NCBI GenBank assembly: GCA_902520835.1
Contig: CABYPD010000006.1
Span: forward strand, 1-64,000
Source of the DNA: an uncultured Bacteroidota bacterium
GTDB lineage: Bacteria > Bacteroidota > Bacteroidia > Flavobacteriales > Flavobacteriaceae
Reading direction: 5' to 3'
Length of the DNA: 64,000 nucleotides
A program made the translations under genes and the position numbers. Within the stretch, counting starts at the first letter, position 1. Each line of letters starts with the position of its first letter. Of this stretch, positions 1-8,886 are shown piece after piece. A model generated the notes under the pieces. That model was not told the origin of the DNA, ran no database searches, and saw only the letters and a program-made list of their open reading frames with translations.

Positions 1-2
1 CA

Positions 3-746
3 CAAAGATTAGTAGCTGTAAAAAATCAAACAGCAATGTTAACCACTTTTAATGAGGTTAATATGAGTTCAATTTTTGAGCTGAGAAAAAAGTATAAAGA
101 CGAATTTAAAGAAAAACATGGAGTTAGTTTAGGTTTTATGAGTTTTTTTACAAAAGCAACTGTAAACGCACTAAAGGAATTTCCGGATGTTAACTCTATG
201 ATTGATGGAGATCAACAAGTTAAGTATGATTTTTTTGATATCAGTATAGCAGTTTCAGGTCCTAAAGGATTGATGGTTCCTGTTGTCAGAGATGCACAAG
301 ATTTAACTTTTTATGGTATCGAAAAAGAAATTAAAAGATTGGCTATCAGAGCCAGAGATGGTGAAATTACACTGGATGAAATGACAGGAGGAACTTTTAC
401 TATTACAAACGGAGGCGTATTTGGCTCAATGCTTTCTACACCTATAATTAACCCTCCACAATCAGCAATTTTAGGAATGCATAATATAGTAGAACGTCCA
501 ATTGCGATTAATGGAAAAGTTGAAATACATCCAATTATGTATTTAGCTCTTTCCTATGATCACAGAATAATTGACGGCAAAGAATCTGTTGGATTTCTTA
601 ATTTTAATCTCTTCTCAATAAAATATGGACGCATATCAAATAATTTTCCAACAATCATAGCTAAATCACCATCATTTAAAGCAATTTTTGATGTTCCAAA
701 TGTATTAATAAAAATACCCATAGGTTTTGCCACCCCAATAGCATAA
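3..746 (+). CDS. sucB: 2-oxoglutarate dehydrogenase E2 (dihydrolipoamide succinyltransferase), partial at both ends
   Basis: E2 subunit that moves the succinyl group from lipoamide to CoA in the TCA cycle. The frame is open from the window edge (codons from base 3 read [20 protein letters not shown], typical of this family), so the ATG at 36 is internal. The catalytic-domain signature [16 protein letters not shown] is complete, with the active-site His and Asp. Similarity stops at about base 599: the usual final 15-20 residues are missing, and the rest of the frame to the stop at 746 is only the antisense of metK. The lipoyl and E1/E3-binding domains lie left of the window. The usual partner sucA is at 1749-4475 on the opposite strand, which is unusual and fits an inverted join. 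Confidence 0.9.
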   Translation, partial: QRLVAVKNQTAMLTTFNEVNMSSIFELRKKYKDEFKEKHGVSLGFMSFFTKATVNALKEFPDVNSMIDGDQQVKYDFFDISIAVSGPKGLMVPVVRDAQDLTFYGIEKEIKRLAIRARDGEITLDEMTGGTFTITNGGVFGSMLSTPIINPPQSAILGMHNIVERPIAINGKVEIHPIMYLALSYDHRIIDGKESVGFLNFNLFSIKYGRISNNFPTIIAKSPSFKAIFDVPNVLIKIPIGFATPIA

Positions 747-1675
747 CTTACCTGAACTAAACATTCATCAGCAACTCCAGCAGCAACTAAATTTTTGGCA
801 ATATGTCTGGTGGCATATGCAGCGCTTCTATCTACTTTACTTGGATCCTTTCCAGAGAAAGCTCCTCCTCCATGCGCTCCTTTTCCTCCATAGGTGTCAA
901 CAATAATTTTTCTTCCTGTCAGACCAGTATCACCGTGTGGGCCACCAATTACAAATTTTCCAGTTGGATTAATATGGTATTCAATGTCATTGTTAAAAAA
1001 CTTCCCATAATCTGGATACTTTTTTATTATTCTTGGAATTAAAATGAAAATAATGTCACTTTTAATTTTAGCTAACATTTTTGCTTCACTATCAAATTCA
1101 TCATGTTGAGTAGAAACTACTATAGAAATAATTTTTTCAGGCTTGTTATCATCAGAATATTGTAAAGTAACTTGAGATTTAGAGTCAGGTCGTAAGTAAG
1201 TTATTTCTTTATTCTCTCTTCTCAGATCAGCCAACTCAATTAAAATTTTATGAGACAAGTCTAATCCCAACGGCATATAATCTTTAGTTTCGTTACAAGC
1301 ATATCCAAACATCATTCCTTGATCTCCTGCTCCTTGATCTTCAGGTTTTAATCTATCAACGCCTTGATTAATATCTGATGATTGTTCATGGATTGCAGAA
1401 AATACCCCACAGGAATTACCATCAAACATATATTCACTTTTATTATAACCAATTTTGTTAATGACTTCTCTAGAAATAGATTGTACATCAAGATATGCGT
1501 TAGATTTAACTTCTCCCGCCAATACAACTTGTCCAGTGGTAACTAAAGTTTCACAGGCTACTTTTGAATTCTTATCAAAAGCTAAAAAATTATCAATTAA
1601 AGCATCACTAATTTGATCAGCTACTTTGTCAGGGTGACCTTCACTAACCGATTCGGAGGTAAATAAATAACTCAT
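560..1675 (-). CDS. metK: S-adenosylmethionine synthetase, C-terminally truncated
   Basis: Makes S-adenosylmethionine from methionine and ATP. Visible signatures are [16 protein letters not shown] near the N-terminus, [16 protein letters not shown] in the middle, and [13 protein letters not shown] followed by [19 protein letters not shown]. The frame is 371 codons, whereas relatives are about 415-420 residues. Genuine sequence ends at RLKLRNP (about base 590); the last nine residues TDSLPSIIL are antisense of sucB. The C-terminal 45-55 residues that complete the fold are missing, so this copy would not be functional if the junction were real. The start ATG at 1675 lies about 18 bases after a probable transcription start. 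Confidence 0.93.
   Translation of the reverse strand: MSYLFTSESVSEGHPDKVADQISDALIDNFLAFDKNSKVACETLVTTGQVVLAGEVKSNAYLDVQSISREVINKIGYNKSEYMFDGNSCGVFSAIHEQSSDINQGVDRLKPEDQGAGDQGMMFGYACNETKDYMPLGLDLSHKILIELADLRRENKEITYLRPDSKSQVTLQYSDDNKPEKIISIVVSTQHDEFDSEAKMLAKIKSDIIFILIPRIIKKYPDYGKFFNNDIEYHINPTGKFVIGGPHGDTGLTGRKIIVDTYGGKGAHGGGAFSGKDPSKVDRSAAYATRHIAKNLVAAGVADECLVQVSYAIGVAKPMGIFINTFGTSKIALNDGDLAMIVGKLFDMRPYFIEKRLKLRNPTDSLPSIIL
590..600. other. Head-on junction truncating sucB and metK
   Basis: The plus-strand sucB frame is recognisable up to GGATTTCTT (G-F-L). The minus-strand metK frame is recognisable up to AGAAATCC (R-N-P). Both recognisable sequences end within the same roughly 10 bases, and beyond that point each gene simply reads the antisense of the other. 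Two conserved genes losing their C-termini at one shared point, with a few bases usable by both, is the pattern of an inverted chimera (as produced by multiple displacement amplification or misassembly) or of a real inversion. Confidence 0.75.
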
Positions 1676-1697
1676 GTTTCTTTACTTTTGTAGAGTG

Positions 1698-1705
1698 CAA
1701 ATGTA
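1698..1705 (-). promoter_or_regulatory. Probable -7 promoter box for metK
   Basis: The minus strand reads TACATTTG, matching the Bacteroidota sigma-factor -7 consensus TAnnTTTG, 22 bases before the metK start codon. No convincing -33 TTTG is seen. The predicted leader is short, about 18 bases, and leaves no room for a SAM riboswitch here. Confidence 0.5.
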
Positions 1706-1748
1706 CTTTATTTATTAGTAATTATATACATTTTTAGAGTATACCTAA

Positions 1749-4475
1749 TTAGTAATTTGGTTTTGTTTTATCAAAAACATATTCAATAACTTCCATGTGT
1801 CTCTTTTTATATCTTGATGGACTTCCAGCTGCTGGTGATCCATAAAATCTTCTTGATGCAACTCTAAATTCTTTAGCAAGATCTAAATGTAAAAGTAAGT
1901 GACTCCAAGGCCCCATATTTCTTGGCTCTTCCTGTGCCCAAACTATTTCATTGCTATTATATTTACTAATAATTTTTTTAATTTCTTTTACCGGCAGAGG
2001 AAAAAGCTGTTCAATTCTTACAATTACTACATTACTAATTTTATTTTTTTCTCTGTAATCAATCAAATCATAATAAAATTTTCCAGAGCAAAAAACTAAT
2101 GATTTAATATTCCTAACTTCAATATTGTCATCAATTAAAGAGAGAAATTTGCCTTCAAAAAAATCTTTTTTTGTAGAAATCACTTTAGGATGTCTCAATA
2201 AACTTTTTGGTGTGAAAAGAACCAAGGGTTTTCTAAATGTTGTTATCATTTGTCTTCTTAGTATATGAAATAAATTTGATGGAGTTGTACAATTAGCAAC
2301 ATACATATTGTCTTTTGCACACAATTGTAAGTATCTTTCCATTCTTGCTGAGGAATGCTCGGCTCCCTGCCCTTCATATCCATGAGGCAACATTAAAACT
2401 AGGCCATTTTGAAGTTTCCACTTATCTTCAGCAGCCGATAAATATTGATCAATAATAATTTGTGCACCATTACTGAAGTCTCCAAACTGCGCCTCCCACA
2501 CTGTAAGAGTGTTTGGATTTGAAAGTGCATAACCATACTCAAATCCCATTACTGCATATTCAGAAAGCAATGAATTGTATATTTCAAATTTACCTTGAAA
2601 TTGACTTAAATTATTTAATGGTATGAAATTTTCTTCAGTTAATTCAGTCTTGAGAATAGCATGTCTATGGGAGAAAGTTCCTCTTTCTACGTCCTGACCA
2701 GACACCCTTACATTATAAGACTCCTTCAAAAGAGATCCATATGCTAGATTTTCTGCTATTCCCCAGTCAATTCGATCATTATTATACATTTTATTTCTCT
2801 CTTTCATTAATCTTGAAACCTTCTTTATAAATAAGTCGGAATTATCTAGATTGTAAACTGAATTTGCTATTTGATCTAAATTTTTTTTTGAAACATGTGT
2901 ATCATAGTGAGCAAGCATTTTATCATCTTTTACAGAACTAAAACCTACCCATTCATGCTCCATGAATGGTGTAATTACAACATTTTCATCTTTTTTAGAG
3001 TAAATTAAATCAGTATCTAGAGATGATAAATAATTCTTTTCCATTTCAAAAAATTCTTGTTGAGTAATAACTTTTTGACTAATTAACTTTTGTGAATAAA
3101 TATCTTTTATGTTTGGATGCTTTGATATAGTTTTATAAAGTTTTGGTTGAGTAAATCTTGGTTCATCTCCTTCGTTATGTCCAAATTTTCTGTATCCAAG
3201 GAGATCTATAAAAACATCTCTTTTGAATTTCATTCTATATTCTAATGCGAATTTAGAAGCATGAGCTACTGATTCAACATCATCAGAATTTACATGAAGA
3301 ATAGGACACAAATTAACTTTTCCAACATCTGTACAATAAGTAGATGATCTTCCATCAATATAATTAGTTGTAAATCCTACCTGGTTATTAACTACAATAT
3401 GAATAGTTCCATAAGTACTAAAACCTTTAAGCCTTTCCATTTGAACAACTTCATATACAACTCCTTGTGCTGCAATAGCAGCATCTCCATGTATAATTAC
3501 TGGTAAGACATTTTCTTCTGAGCTCTCAAAATATTTATCTTGTTTTGCTCTTGTAATTCCTTCAACAATTGGACCTACTGACTCTAAATGAGACGGATTA
3601 GGAGCGATATTTAAATATATTCCAAATCCTTTATCTGATTTTCTTTTTGATGTCCACCCAAGATGATATTTAACATCTCCGTCAAAAACTTGATCTACAT
3701 AATCTTTACCATCAAACTCGCTGAAAATTTCTCTAGCTGATTTTCCAAAAATATTACATAAAGTATTTAATCTTCCTCGGTGTGCCATTCCCAAAACAAA
3801 TTCTCTAACACCTTTTTCTGCAGCTAGTTCAATAATGGAATCAAGGGCAGGGATTAAAGACTCCCCTCCCTCAAGAGAAAATCGTTTTTGACCGACATAT
3901 TTTTTATGTAAAAAACTTTCAAAATTGTTAGCCTGAATAAGTTTTCTTAGAATATGTTTTTTTTCATCATTTGAAAATTCTGGCTTGTTATCATTATTAT
4001 TTAGATAATTTTGAATCCATTTAATTCTTTCAGGTGTCCTAATATACATGTATTCAATTCCAATTGACGTACAATAAATTCTTTCTAAGTGTATAATGAT
4101 ATTCTGAAGAGAATTTCTGCCTATTCCAATAATTTCACCAGCATCAAATTCTTCTATTAAGTCATCTTCAGAAAGTTCAAAATTTTCTAAATCTAGATTT
4201 GGTTTATAAGTTCTTCTTTGTCTTACTGGATTTGTATTAGTAAATAAATGACCTCTTGTTCTGTATCCATTTATAAGTTTTACAACTTTAAATTCTTTTA
4301 AAATATTTTCTGGTACATGGATCTCTCCGTTTTCTGCTTTATCAATTCCAAATTCAAATCCTTGAAAAAAAGCTCTCCACGACGGCTCAACAGCTTCTGG
4401 ATTAATTAGATACTGATCATAAAGTTCTGCAAAATATGCTGTGTGAGCTGTATTTAAAAATGAAAAAGGATCCAT
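1749..4475 (-). CDS. sucA: 2-oxoglutarate dehydrogenase E1 component
   Basis: Thiamine-diphosphate-dependent E1 of the 2-oxoglutarate dehydrogenase complex; decarboxylates 2-oxoglutarate and succinylates lipoyl-E2. At 908 residues it is full length. Visible motifs are the N-terminal FLNTAHTAYFAELYDQYL, the active-site stretch GMAHRGRLNTLCNIFGKS, GDAAIAAQGVVYEVVQM (ThDP-binding region) and RKFGHNEGDEP, with a C-terminal transketolase-like pyrimidine domain (QFGDFSNGAQIIIDQ, LMLPHGYEGQGAEHSSAR). Its E2 partner normally lies directly downstream. Here metK follows instead and the E2 gene appears inverted beyond it, next to the suspected junction. Confidence 0.97.
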   Translation of the reverse strand: MDPFSFLNTAHTAYFAELYDQYLINPEAVEPSWRAFFQGFEFGIDKAENGEIHVPENILKEFKVVKLINGYRTRGHLFTNTNPVRQRRTYKPNLDLENFELSEDDLIEEFDAGEIIGIGRNSLQNIIIHLERIYCTSIGIEYMYIRTPERIKWIQNYLNNNDNKPEFSNDEKKHILRKLIQANNFESFLHKKYVGQKRFSLEGGESLIPALDSIIELAAEKGVREFVLGMAHRGRLNTLCNIFGKSAREIFSEFDGKDYVDQVFDGDVKYHLGWTSKRKSDKGFGIYLNIAPNPSHLESVGPIVEGITRAKQDKYFESSEENVLPVIIHGDAAIAAQGVVYEVVQMERLKGFSTYGTIHIVVNNQVGFTTNYIDGRSSTYCTDVGKVNLCPILHVNSDDVESVAHASKFALEYRMKFKRDVFIDLLGYRKFGHNEGDEPRFTQPKLYKTISKHPNIKDIYSQKLISQKVITQQEFFEMEKNYLSSLDTDLIYSKKDENVVITPFMEHEWVGFSSVKDDKMLAHYDTHVSKKNLDQIANSVYNLDNSDLFIKKVSRLMKERNKMYNNDRIDWGIAENLAYGSLLKESYNVRVSGQDVERGTFSHRHAILKTELTEENFIPLNNLSQFQGKFEIYNSLLSEYAVMGFEYGYALSNPNTLTVWEAQFGDFSNGAQIIIDQYLSAAEDKWKLQNGLVLMLPHGYEGQGAEHSSARMERYLQLCAKDNMYVANCTTPSNLFHILRRQMITTFRKPLVLFTPKSLLRHPKVISTKKDFFEGKFLSLIDDNIEVRNIKSLVFCSGKFYYDLIDYREKNKISNVVIVRIEQLFPLPVKEIKKIISKYNSNEIVWAQEEPRNMGPWSHLLLHLDLAKEFRVASRRFYGSPAAGSPSRYKKRHMEVIEYVFDKTKPNY

Positions 4476-4488
4476 TGTTTTATGTTTA

Positions 4489-4496
4489 CAAATTTA
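4489..4496 (-). promoter_or_regulatory. Probable -7 promoter box for sucA
   Basis: The minus strand reads TAAATTTG, a match to the Bacteroidota -7 consensus TAnnTTTG, 13 bases before the sucA ATG. No clear -33 TTTG is visible. Confidence 0.45.
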
Positions 4497-4533
4497 CAAT
4501 TAATTGATTTCTTGTTAATGAATTTTTGAAACT

Positions 4534-5016
4534 TTATCTGCCGTAATCATCAGAAATTCTTACAATATCATCTTCATTTGATGGGTTTTTAGAATCGGTA
4601 TGCTGCCATATCTCAGATATCACTGCATAATCATCCAAACCAATTAATCTATGTCTCTCACCTTGTTTTAATGTAATTTGATCTTTTTCATTTAGAATAA
4701 TTTTAGGGTTTTCTGTATCATTCATACTTCGTGACACACCAACGCTCCCTTTATAAACTCTCCAAATTTCTGCTCTTCTATGATGATATTGCCATGATAA
4801 TTTTGAATTTGGATTTATAATCAAAACTTTAGGACTTAATTTTCCTCCAATTTTTAAAATATTTACATCAATTCCAGAAAAGAACATATTTGAAAATTCT
4901 TGAGATTGATTTTCATCAATTACTAAAAACCCGCCCCATGGTCTATTAAAATCGTTAGAAATAATTTTAAATCCTTTTTCTATTATTTCATTTTCTATTT
5001 TTTTAAAATAATTCAC
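4534..5016 (-). CDS. Cupin-domain protein, mannose-6-phosphate isomerase type II-like
   Basis: A small (160-residue) single-domain protein. The stretch SKLSWQYHHRRAEIWRVYKGSVGV followed by KQGERHRLIGLDDYAVISEIW is the metal-binding cupin pattern seen in the C-terminal isomerase domain of ManC-type enzymes: a HHRRAE cluster, then a later His. Similar stand-alone proteins in Flavobacteriia are often labelled phosphoheptose or mannose-6-phosphate isomerase. It is divergent from umuC across a 71-base gap and sits 58 bases upstream of sucA. Sugar-phosphate isomerase activity is inferred from the fold only; the substrate is unknown. Confidence 0.7.
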   Translation of the reverse strand: MNYFKKIENEIIEKGFKIISNDFNRPWGGFLVIDENQSQEFSNMFFSGIDVNILKIGGKLSPKVLIINPNSKLSWQYHHRRAEIWRVYKGSVGVSRSMNDTENPKIILNEKDQITLKQGERHRLIGLDDYAVISEIWQHTDSKNPSNEDDIVRISDDYGR

Positions 5017-5065
5017 ACTTTAAAAATATTTAAATTTTAACATTTATAATATTGAATTAAGATTT

Positions 5066-5079
5066 AATTACATGTAATT
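5066..5079. promoter_or_regulatory. Perfect 14-bp palindrome upstream of umuC, candidate operator
   Basis: The sequence AATTACATGTAATT is its own reverse complement and ends eight bases before the umuC start codon, in the short divergent gap with the cupin gene. Its position suits a repressor site, for example for SOS-type control of umuCD. No known Bacteroidota LexA consensus is claimed; the operator role is inferred from symmetry and position. Confidence 0.4.
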
Positions 5080-5087
5080 TTAAACTG

Positions 5088-6347
5088 ATGTTTGCTCTTA
5101 TTGATTGTAATAATTTCTATGTTTCCTGTGAGAGAGTTTTTAATCCAAAACTAAATAATAGACCTGTAGTAGTTTTGTCAAATAATGACGGATGCGCTAT
5201 ATCAAGAAGCAATGAAGCAAAAGCTCTTGGCATCCCAATGGGAGCTCCAGCATTTAAATATGAAAAGATATTTACAAAACATAATGTAGAAGTGTTTTCT
5301 TCAAATTTCACACTTTATGGAGATATGAGCTCTAGAGTTATGAGTATTTTATCAAAGTATACACCTAATATTGAAATTTACAGTATTGATGAAGCATTTT
5401 TAAAGTTCGAAGGATTTGAAAATTATGATTTAGAATCCTACTGCCAAAGTATAAAAAATATGGTATTTAAATGGACAGGAATACCCATCAGTATAGGGAT
5501 TGCACCAACAAAAGCACTGGCAAAAGTTTCAAATCGAATTGCTAAAAAATTTCCAGAAAAAACAAAAGGTGTTTATTTGATAAACTCAGACGAAAAAAGA
5601 ATTAAAGCTTTAAAATGGTTGAAAATTGAAGATGTGTGGGGAATAGGTTTTAGACATGCAGAAAGATTAAAAAACATTAAAATAAATACGGCACACAATT
5701 TTATAAATCTTGAAGATAACTGGGTAAGAAGAAATATGAGCGTAGTAGGTTTAAGGCTAAAAAAAGAGCTTGAAGGTAAATCTGTATTAGACTTAGAAGA
5801 AATACGTTCACCAAAAAAAGCTATAGCTACCACAAGGAGTTTTGAAGGTACAATTAATGATTTTGAAGAAATTAAAGAAAGAATATCAACGTTTGCTATT
5901 TGTTGTGCAGAAAAACTAAGATCTCAAAATAGTAATTGTAATTCTATATATGTATTTGTAAGGAGTAATAAATTTCAAAAAAACAAGATACAATACAGAA
6001 ACGGAATAATGATGACTATTCCATTTTCTACAAATTCTAATATAATAATTAGCAAATATGCAGTTGAAGGACTTAAAAGAATATTTAGAAAAGGAATTGA
6101 TTATAAAAAAGCTGGAACTATAGTGATGGGATTAGACTCATCTGAAAATCATCAACTTAATTTATTTGAAAATGAAAATCCTAGACATAAATATCTAATG
6201 AAGACCATCGATTTTATTCAAAAAAAAGAGGGACAAAGTAAAATAAAACTTGCTTCTCAAGATTTAAGAAAAAGATGGAAAATGAAACAGGAAAAATTAA
6301 GCCATAGTTATACTTGTAAAATTAATGAAATCATAAACGTAAAATGA
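5088..6347 (+). CDS. umuC: Error-prone DNA polymerase V catalytic subunit UmuC
   Basis: Y-family translesion polymerase of 419 residues. Catalytic palm residues are seen in [18 protein letters not shown] (first Asp) and [12 protein letters not shown] (Asp-Glu pair). [22 protein letters not shown] is the family finger motif, and [22 protein letters not shown] follows. The little-finger and C-terminal UmuC extension are present ([15 protein letters not shown]). It overlaps umuD by four bases (ATGA), so the two are translationally coupled, with umuC first. Expression is probably damage-inducible through the palindrome just upstream, but that is an inference. Confidence 0.95.
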   Translation: MFALIDCNNFYVSCERVFNPKLNNRPVVVLSNNDGCAISRSNEAKALGIPMGAPAFKYEKIFTKHNVEVFSSNFTLYGDMSSRVMSILSKYTPNIEIYSIDEAFLKFEGFENYDLESYCQSIKNMVFKWTGIPISIGIAPTKALAKVSNRIAKKFPEKTKGVYLINSDEKRIKALKWLKIEDVWGIGFRHAERLKNIKINTAHNFINLEDNWVRRNMSVVGLRLKKELEGKSVLDLEEIRSPKKAIATTRSFEGTINDFEEIKERISTFAICCAEKLRSQNSNCNSIYVFVRSNKFQKNKIQYRNGIMMTIPFSTNSNIIISKYAVEGLKRIFRKGIDYKKAGTIVMGLDSSENHQLNLFENENPRHKYLMKTIDFIQKKEGQSKIKLASQDLRKRWKMKQEKLSHSYTCKINEIINVK

Positions 6348-6775
6348 AAAAAGGAAAATTGACTTTTCTTAAACCAGAAAAAGGAAATAATCTAGGTCAA
6401 TTGCTAGTAGAACAAGGGATTTCTGCAGGATTTCCCTCTCCTGCTGATGACTTTAAAGAAGTTCGAATAAGTTTAGATAAAGAACTAGTAAAAAATCAAG
6501 AATCAACTTTTTACGCAAGAGTAAGTGGTGATTCAATGCTTGAAGCAGGAATAGATGATGGAGATTTATTAGTTATTGATAAATCATTAAGCCCAGAAAA
6601 TGGTAAAATAGCTGTGTGCTTTATTGATGGTGATTTTACGGTTAAAAGAATTGTTAAAGAAAAAGGTAAATTATATTTAAAGGCTGAAAATAAAAAATAT
6701 AAATCGATAGAAATAAAAGAAGGAAATGAATTAATTATATGGGGAATTGTAGAATATGTAATCAAAAAACTGTAA
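6344..6775 (+). CDS. umuD: UmuD-like self-cleaving polymerase V subunit (S24 peptidase fold)
   Basis: Partner of UmuC, activated by RecA-stimulated self-cleavage. The serine of the catalytic dyad is in [13 protein letters not shown] and the lysine in [13 protein letters not shown] likely cleavage point is the Ala-Gly pair in [12 protein letters not shown] about 25 residues from the start, matching the usual position. At 143 residues it has the normal UmuD length, with no DNA-binding helix-turn-helix, so it is not LexA. It ends one base before the stop codon of the convergent rfbB. Confidence 0.93.
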   Translation: MKKGKLTFLKPEKGNNLGQLLVEQGISAGFPSPADDFKEVRISLDKELVKNQESTFYARVSGDSMLEAGIDDGDLLVIDKSLSPENGKIAVCFIDGDFTVKRIVKEKGKLYLKAENKKYKSIEIKEGNELIIWGIVEYVIKKL

Positions 6776-6776
6776 G

Positions 6777-7826
6777 CTAATTATATATTTTATTATAATA
6801 ATCTTGATATTCGCCTGAGGTTACATTGTCCATCCAATCTTTATTATCTAAATACCACTTGATAGTCTTTTCAATTCCTTCTTCAAACTGCAAAGAAGGT
6901 TCCCATCCTAATTCATTTTTTAATTTTGAAGAGTCAATTGCGTAGCGTAAATCATGACCAGCTCGATCAGTAACGTATGTTATTAGTTTCTCTGATGAAC
7001 CTTCTTCTCTTCCAAGGATTCGATCCACTTTTTTAATAATCACTTTTATCAGATCGATATTTTTCCACTCATTAAATCCGCCAATATTATAAGTATCTCC
7101 TAATTTTCCTTTATGTAAAATAAGATCAATAGCTCTTGCATGATCCTTTACAAACAACCAATCCCTAACATTTTCTCCTTTTCCATACACAGGTAAAGGT
7201 TTATTATTAATAATATTGTTGATAAATAGTGGAATTAATTTTTCCGGGAATTGAAATGAACCATAATTATTTGAGCAATTAGAAATAATTATTGGCAAAC
7301 CATAGGTGTCTGAATAAGCTCTTACAAAATGATCCGAAGATGCTTTAGAAGCTGAATATGGTGAGTGAGGGTCATAATTTGTGTTTTCTGTAAATAGCCC
7401 TTCATCACCCAATGAGCCATAAACCTCATCCGTAGATACATGATAAAATACTTTATTATTGAAGTTTCCATTCCAATAACTTTTGGCCGCCTGTAACAAA
7501 CTTAAAGTTCCCATCACATTTGTTTGTGCAAAAGAAAAAGGATCTTCAATAGAACGATCAACATGAGACTCAGCAGCTAAATGAATTACAGAATCGATCT
7601 TGTAATCTAAAAAAACTTGTTTTACTTTTTTAAAATCACAAATATCACATTTCGTAAAACTATAGTTTTCCTTATGCTCAACATCTTTTAAGTTCTCTAG
7701 ATTTCCAGCATAGGTTAAAAAATCCATATTTATAATATGATATTTTGGGTATTTATTTACAAGTAACCTCACTAAATGTGAACCAATAAAACCAGCGCCT
7801 CCGGTAACTAAAATATTACGCTTCAT
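6777..7826 (-). CDS. rfbB: dTDP-glucose 4,6-dehydratase
   Basis: Second step of dTDP-L-rhamnose synthesis: converts dTDP-glucose to dTDP-4-keto-6-deoxyglucose. Extended SDR fold with the NAD-binding motif GGAGFIGSHLVRLL, the active-site region HVSTDEVYGSLGD and YSASKASSDHFVRAY (YxxxK). The length of 349 residues is normal. It overlaps rfbD by 11 bases and is the last gene of the long minus-strand glycan operon, converging on umuD. The other two rhamnose genes, rfbC and rfbA, are about 6 kb upstream in the same operon. Confidence 0.97.
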   Translation of the reverse strand: MKRNILVTGGAGFIGSHLVRLLVNKYPKYHIINMDFLTYAGNLENLKDVEHKENYSFTKCDICDFKKVKQVFLDYKIDSVIHLAAESHVDRSIEDPFSFAQTNVMGTLSLLQAAKSYWNGNFNNKVFYHVSTDEVYGSLGDEGLFTENTNYDPHSPYSASKASSDHFVRAYSDTYGLPIIISNCSNNYGSFQFPEKLIPLFINNIINNKPLPVYGKGENVRDWLFVKDHARAIDLILHKGKLGDTYNIGGFNEWKNIDLIKVIIKKVDRILGREEGSSEKLITYVTDRAGHDLRYAIDSSKLKNELGWEPSLQFEEGIEKTIKWYLDNKDWMDNVTSGEYQDYYNKIYN

Positions 7827-8676
7827 TTTTAATAATTTTAATGCAATTCTTTAGACTTTGTTTATAATTAGGTATTTCTAAATTAAAAGTAGTTTTAATT
7901 TTTGATTTATTTAAAAGCGAATACTTTGGGCGTTTTGCCAAAGTTTTAAATTCTTCTGATGAAACTCCAATTATTTTACAATCTGAATTGTAAATTTCTT
8001 TAATTGATCTGGCAAATTCAAACCAAGATATTTCACCTTCATTAGAATAATGAAATAATCCCGATTTATTTTTACTTTTTGTAATTATGTCTACAATAAC
8101 TTTAGCAAGATCATAAGCATAAGTTGGTGAGCCAATTTGATCATTTACGACCTTAACTGACTTATTTTTTTTCATTAAGTCAATCATTGTTTTAACAAAG
8201 TTTTTACCAAAACTAGAATAAAGCCATGAGGTTCTAATTACTATTGAATTAGGATCGTTTTTTAAACAAGCTAATTCTCCTTTTAATTTTGAACTTCCAT
8301 ATTCATTTAAAGGTTTAGTTTTTGAGTTCTCAGATAATGGGATATTACTTAGTCCGTCAAAAACATAATCTGTTGAGATATGAATCAACTTTTTGTTATT
8401 ATCACTTGTCCACCTAGAGATAATATCAACGGCAGTGTGATTTATTGTGTTTGCTAATTTAGATTCAGTCTCTGCTTTATCTACACTTGTGTAAGCAGCG
8501 CAATTTATAACTAAAGATGGTTTTATATTATTTAAAAAAGGACTAATAGTGTCTAATTTTAATAGATCTAAAGTTTTAATAGTTGAAAAAACCCAAGACA
8601 AAGAATTATAACTATTAGAAATTTTTTGAAATTCTAAACCTAACTGCCCGTCAGAACCGATTACTAGAACTTTCAT
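7816..8676 (-). CDS. rfbD: dTDP-4-dehydrorhamnose reductase
   Basis: Last step of dTDP-L-rhamnose synthesis, an NADPH-dependent reduction. The N-terminus VLVIGSDGQLGLEFQ is the family nucleotide-binding loop. VINCAAYTSVDKAE, ISTDYVFDG and the YGSSKLKGE catalytic YxxxK are also present. At 286 residues it is full length. Its start ATG shares one base with the stop codon of the small upstream ORF, and its end overlaps rfbB, so all three are translationally coupled. Confidence 0.96.
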   Translation of the reverse strand: MKVLVIGSDGQLGLEFQKISNSYNSLSWVFSTIKTLDLLKLDTISPFLNNIKPSLVINCAAYTSVDKAETESKLANTINHTAVDIISRWTSDNNKKLIHISTDYVFDGLSNIPLSENSKTKPLNEYGSSKLKGELACLKNDPNSIVIRTSWLYSSFGKNFVKTMIDLMKKNKSVKVVNDQIGSPTYAYDLAKVIVDIITKSKNKSGLFHYSNEGEISWFEFARSIKEIYNSDCKIIGVSSEEFKTLAKRPKYSLLNKSKIKTTFNLEIPNYKQSLKNCIKIIKNEA

Positions 8677-8873
8677 TAAAAAGGAGATTTTAATTTTTTA
8701 AATGAAATAAGTTCTAAATCTTTAAATGATAGAATTGATTTTATATCATGGTTCCAATCAATTGACAAATAAAGTATTTCCATCTTTTCCTTGAAGGAAG
8801 GTCCTTCTTTTTTTGCAGGTCCTCTTTTAGATTTTTTTCCTGCTTTCTTTGCTGAATTTGGATCGAATGGCAT
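8676..8873 (-). CDS. Small lysine-rich hypothetical protein
   Basis: A 65-residue product, not recognised. The ORF-track start at 8927 lies inside the sugar-transferase gene. The ATG at 8873 is preferred because it gives MPFDPNSAKKAGKKSKRGPA and leaves 13 bases after the upstream stop. The first third is basic and probably disordered (AKKAGKKSKRGPAKKEG); the rest (KEKMEILYLSIDW...LISFKKLKSPF) looks like a short folded region. There is no signal peptide or membrane segment. It sits between a phosphoglycosyl transferase and rfbD, and its stop overlaps the rfbD start. No function is proposed. Confidence 0.55.
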   Translation of the reverse strand: MPFDPNSAKKAGKKSKRGPAKKEGPSFKEKMEILYLSIDWNHDIKSILSFKDLELISFKKLKSPF

Positions 8874-8886
8874 AGTTTGTATTTTT

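Noticed and set aside
600-746. C-terminal extension of the sucB frame as a novel domain
   Set aside because: It is the exact antisense of the metK coding region and has no similarity to E2 enzymes; it exists only because of the junction.
1676-1748. SAM riboswitch upstream of metK
   Set aside because: The gap is 73 bases with a promoter box 22 bases from the ATG, and no GCUAAA or other SAM-aptamer pattern is visible.
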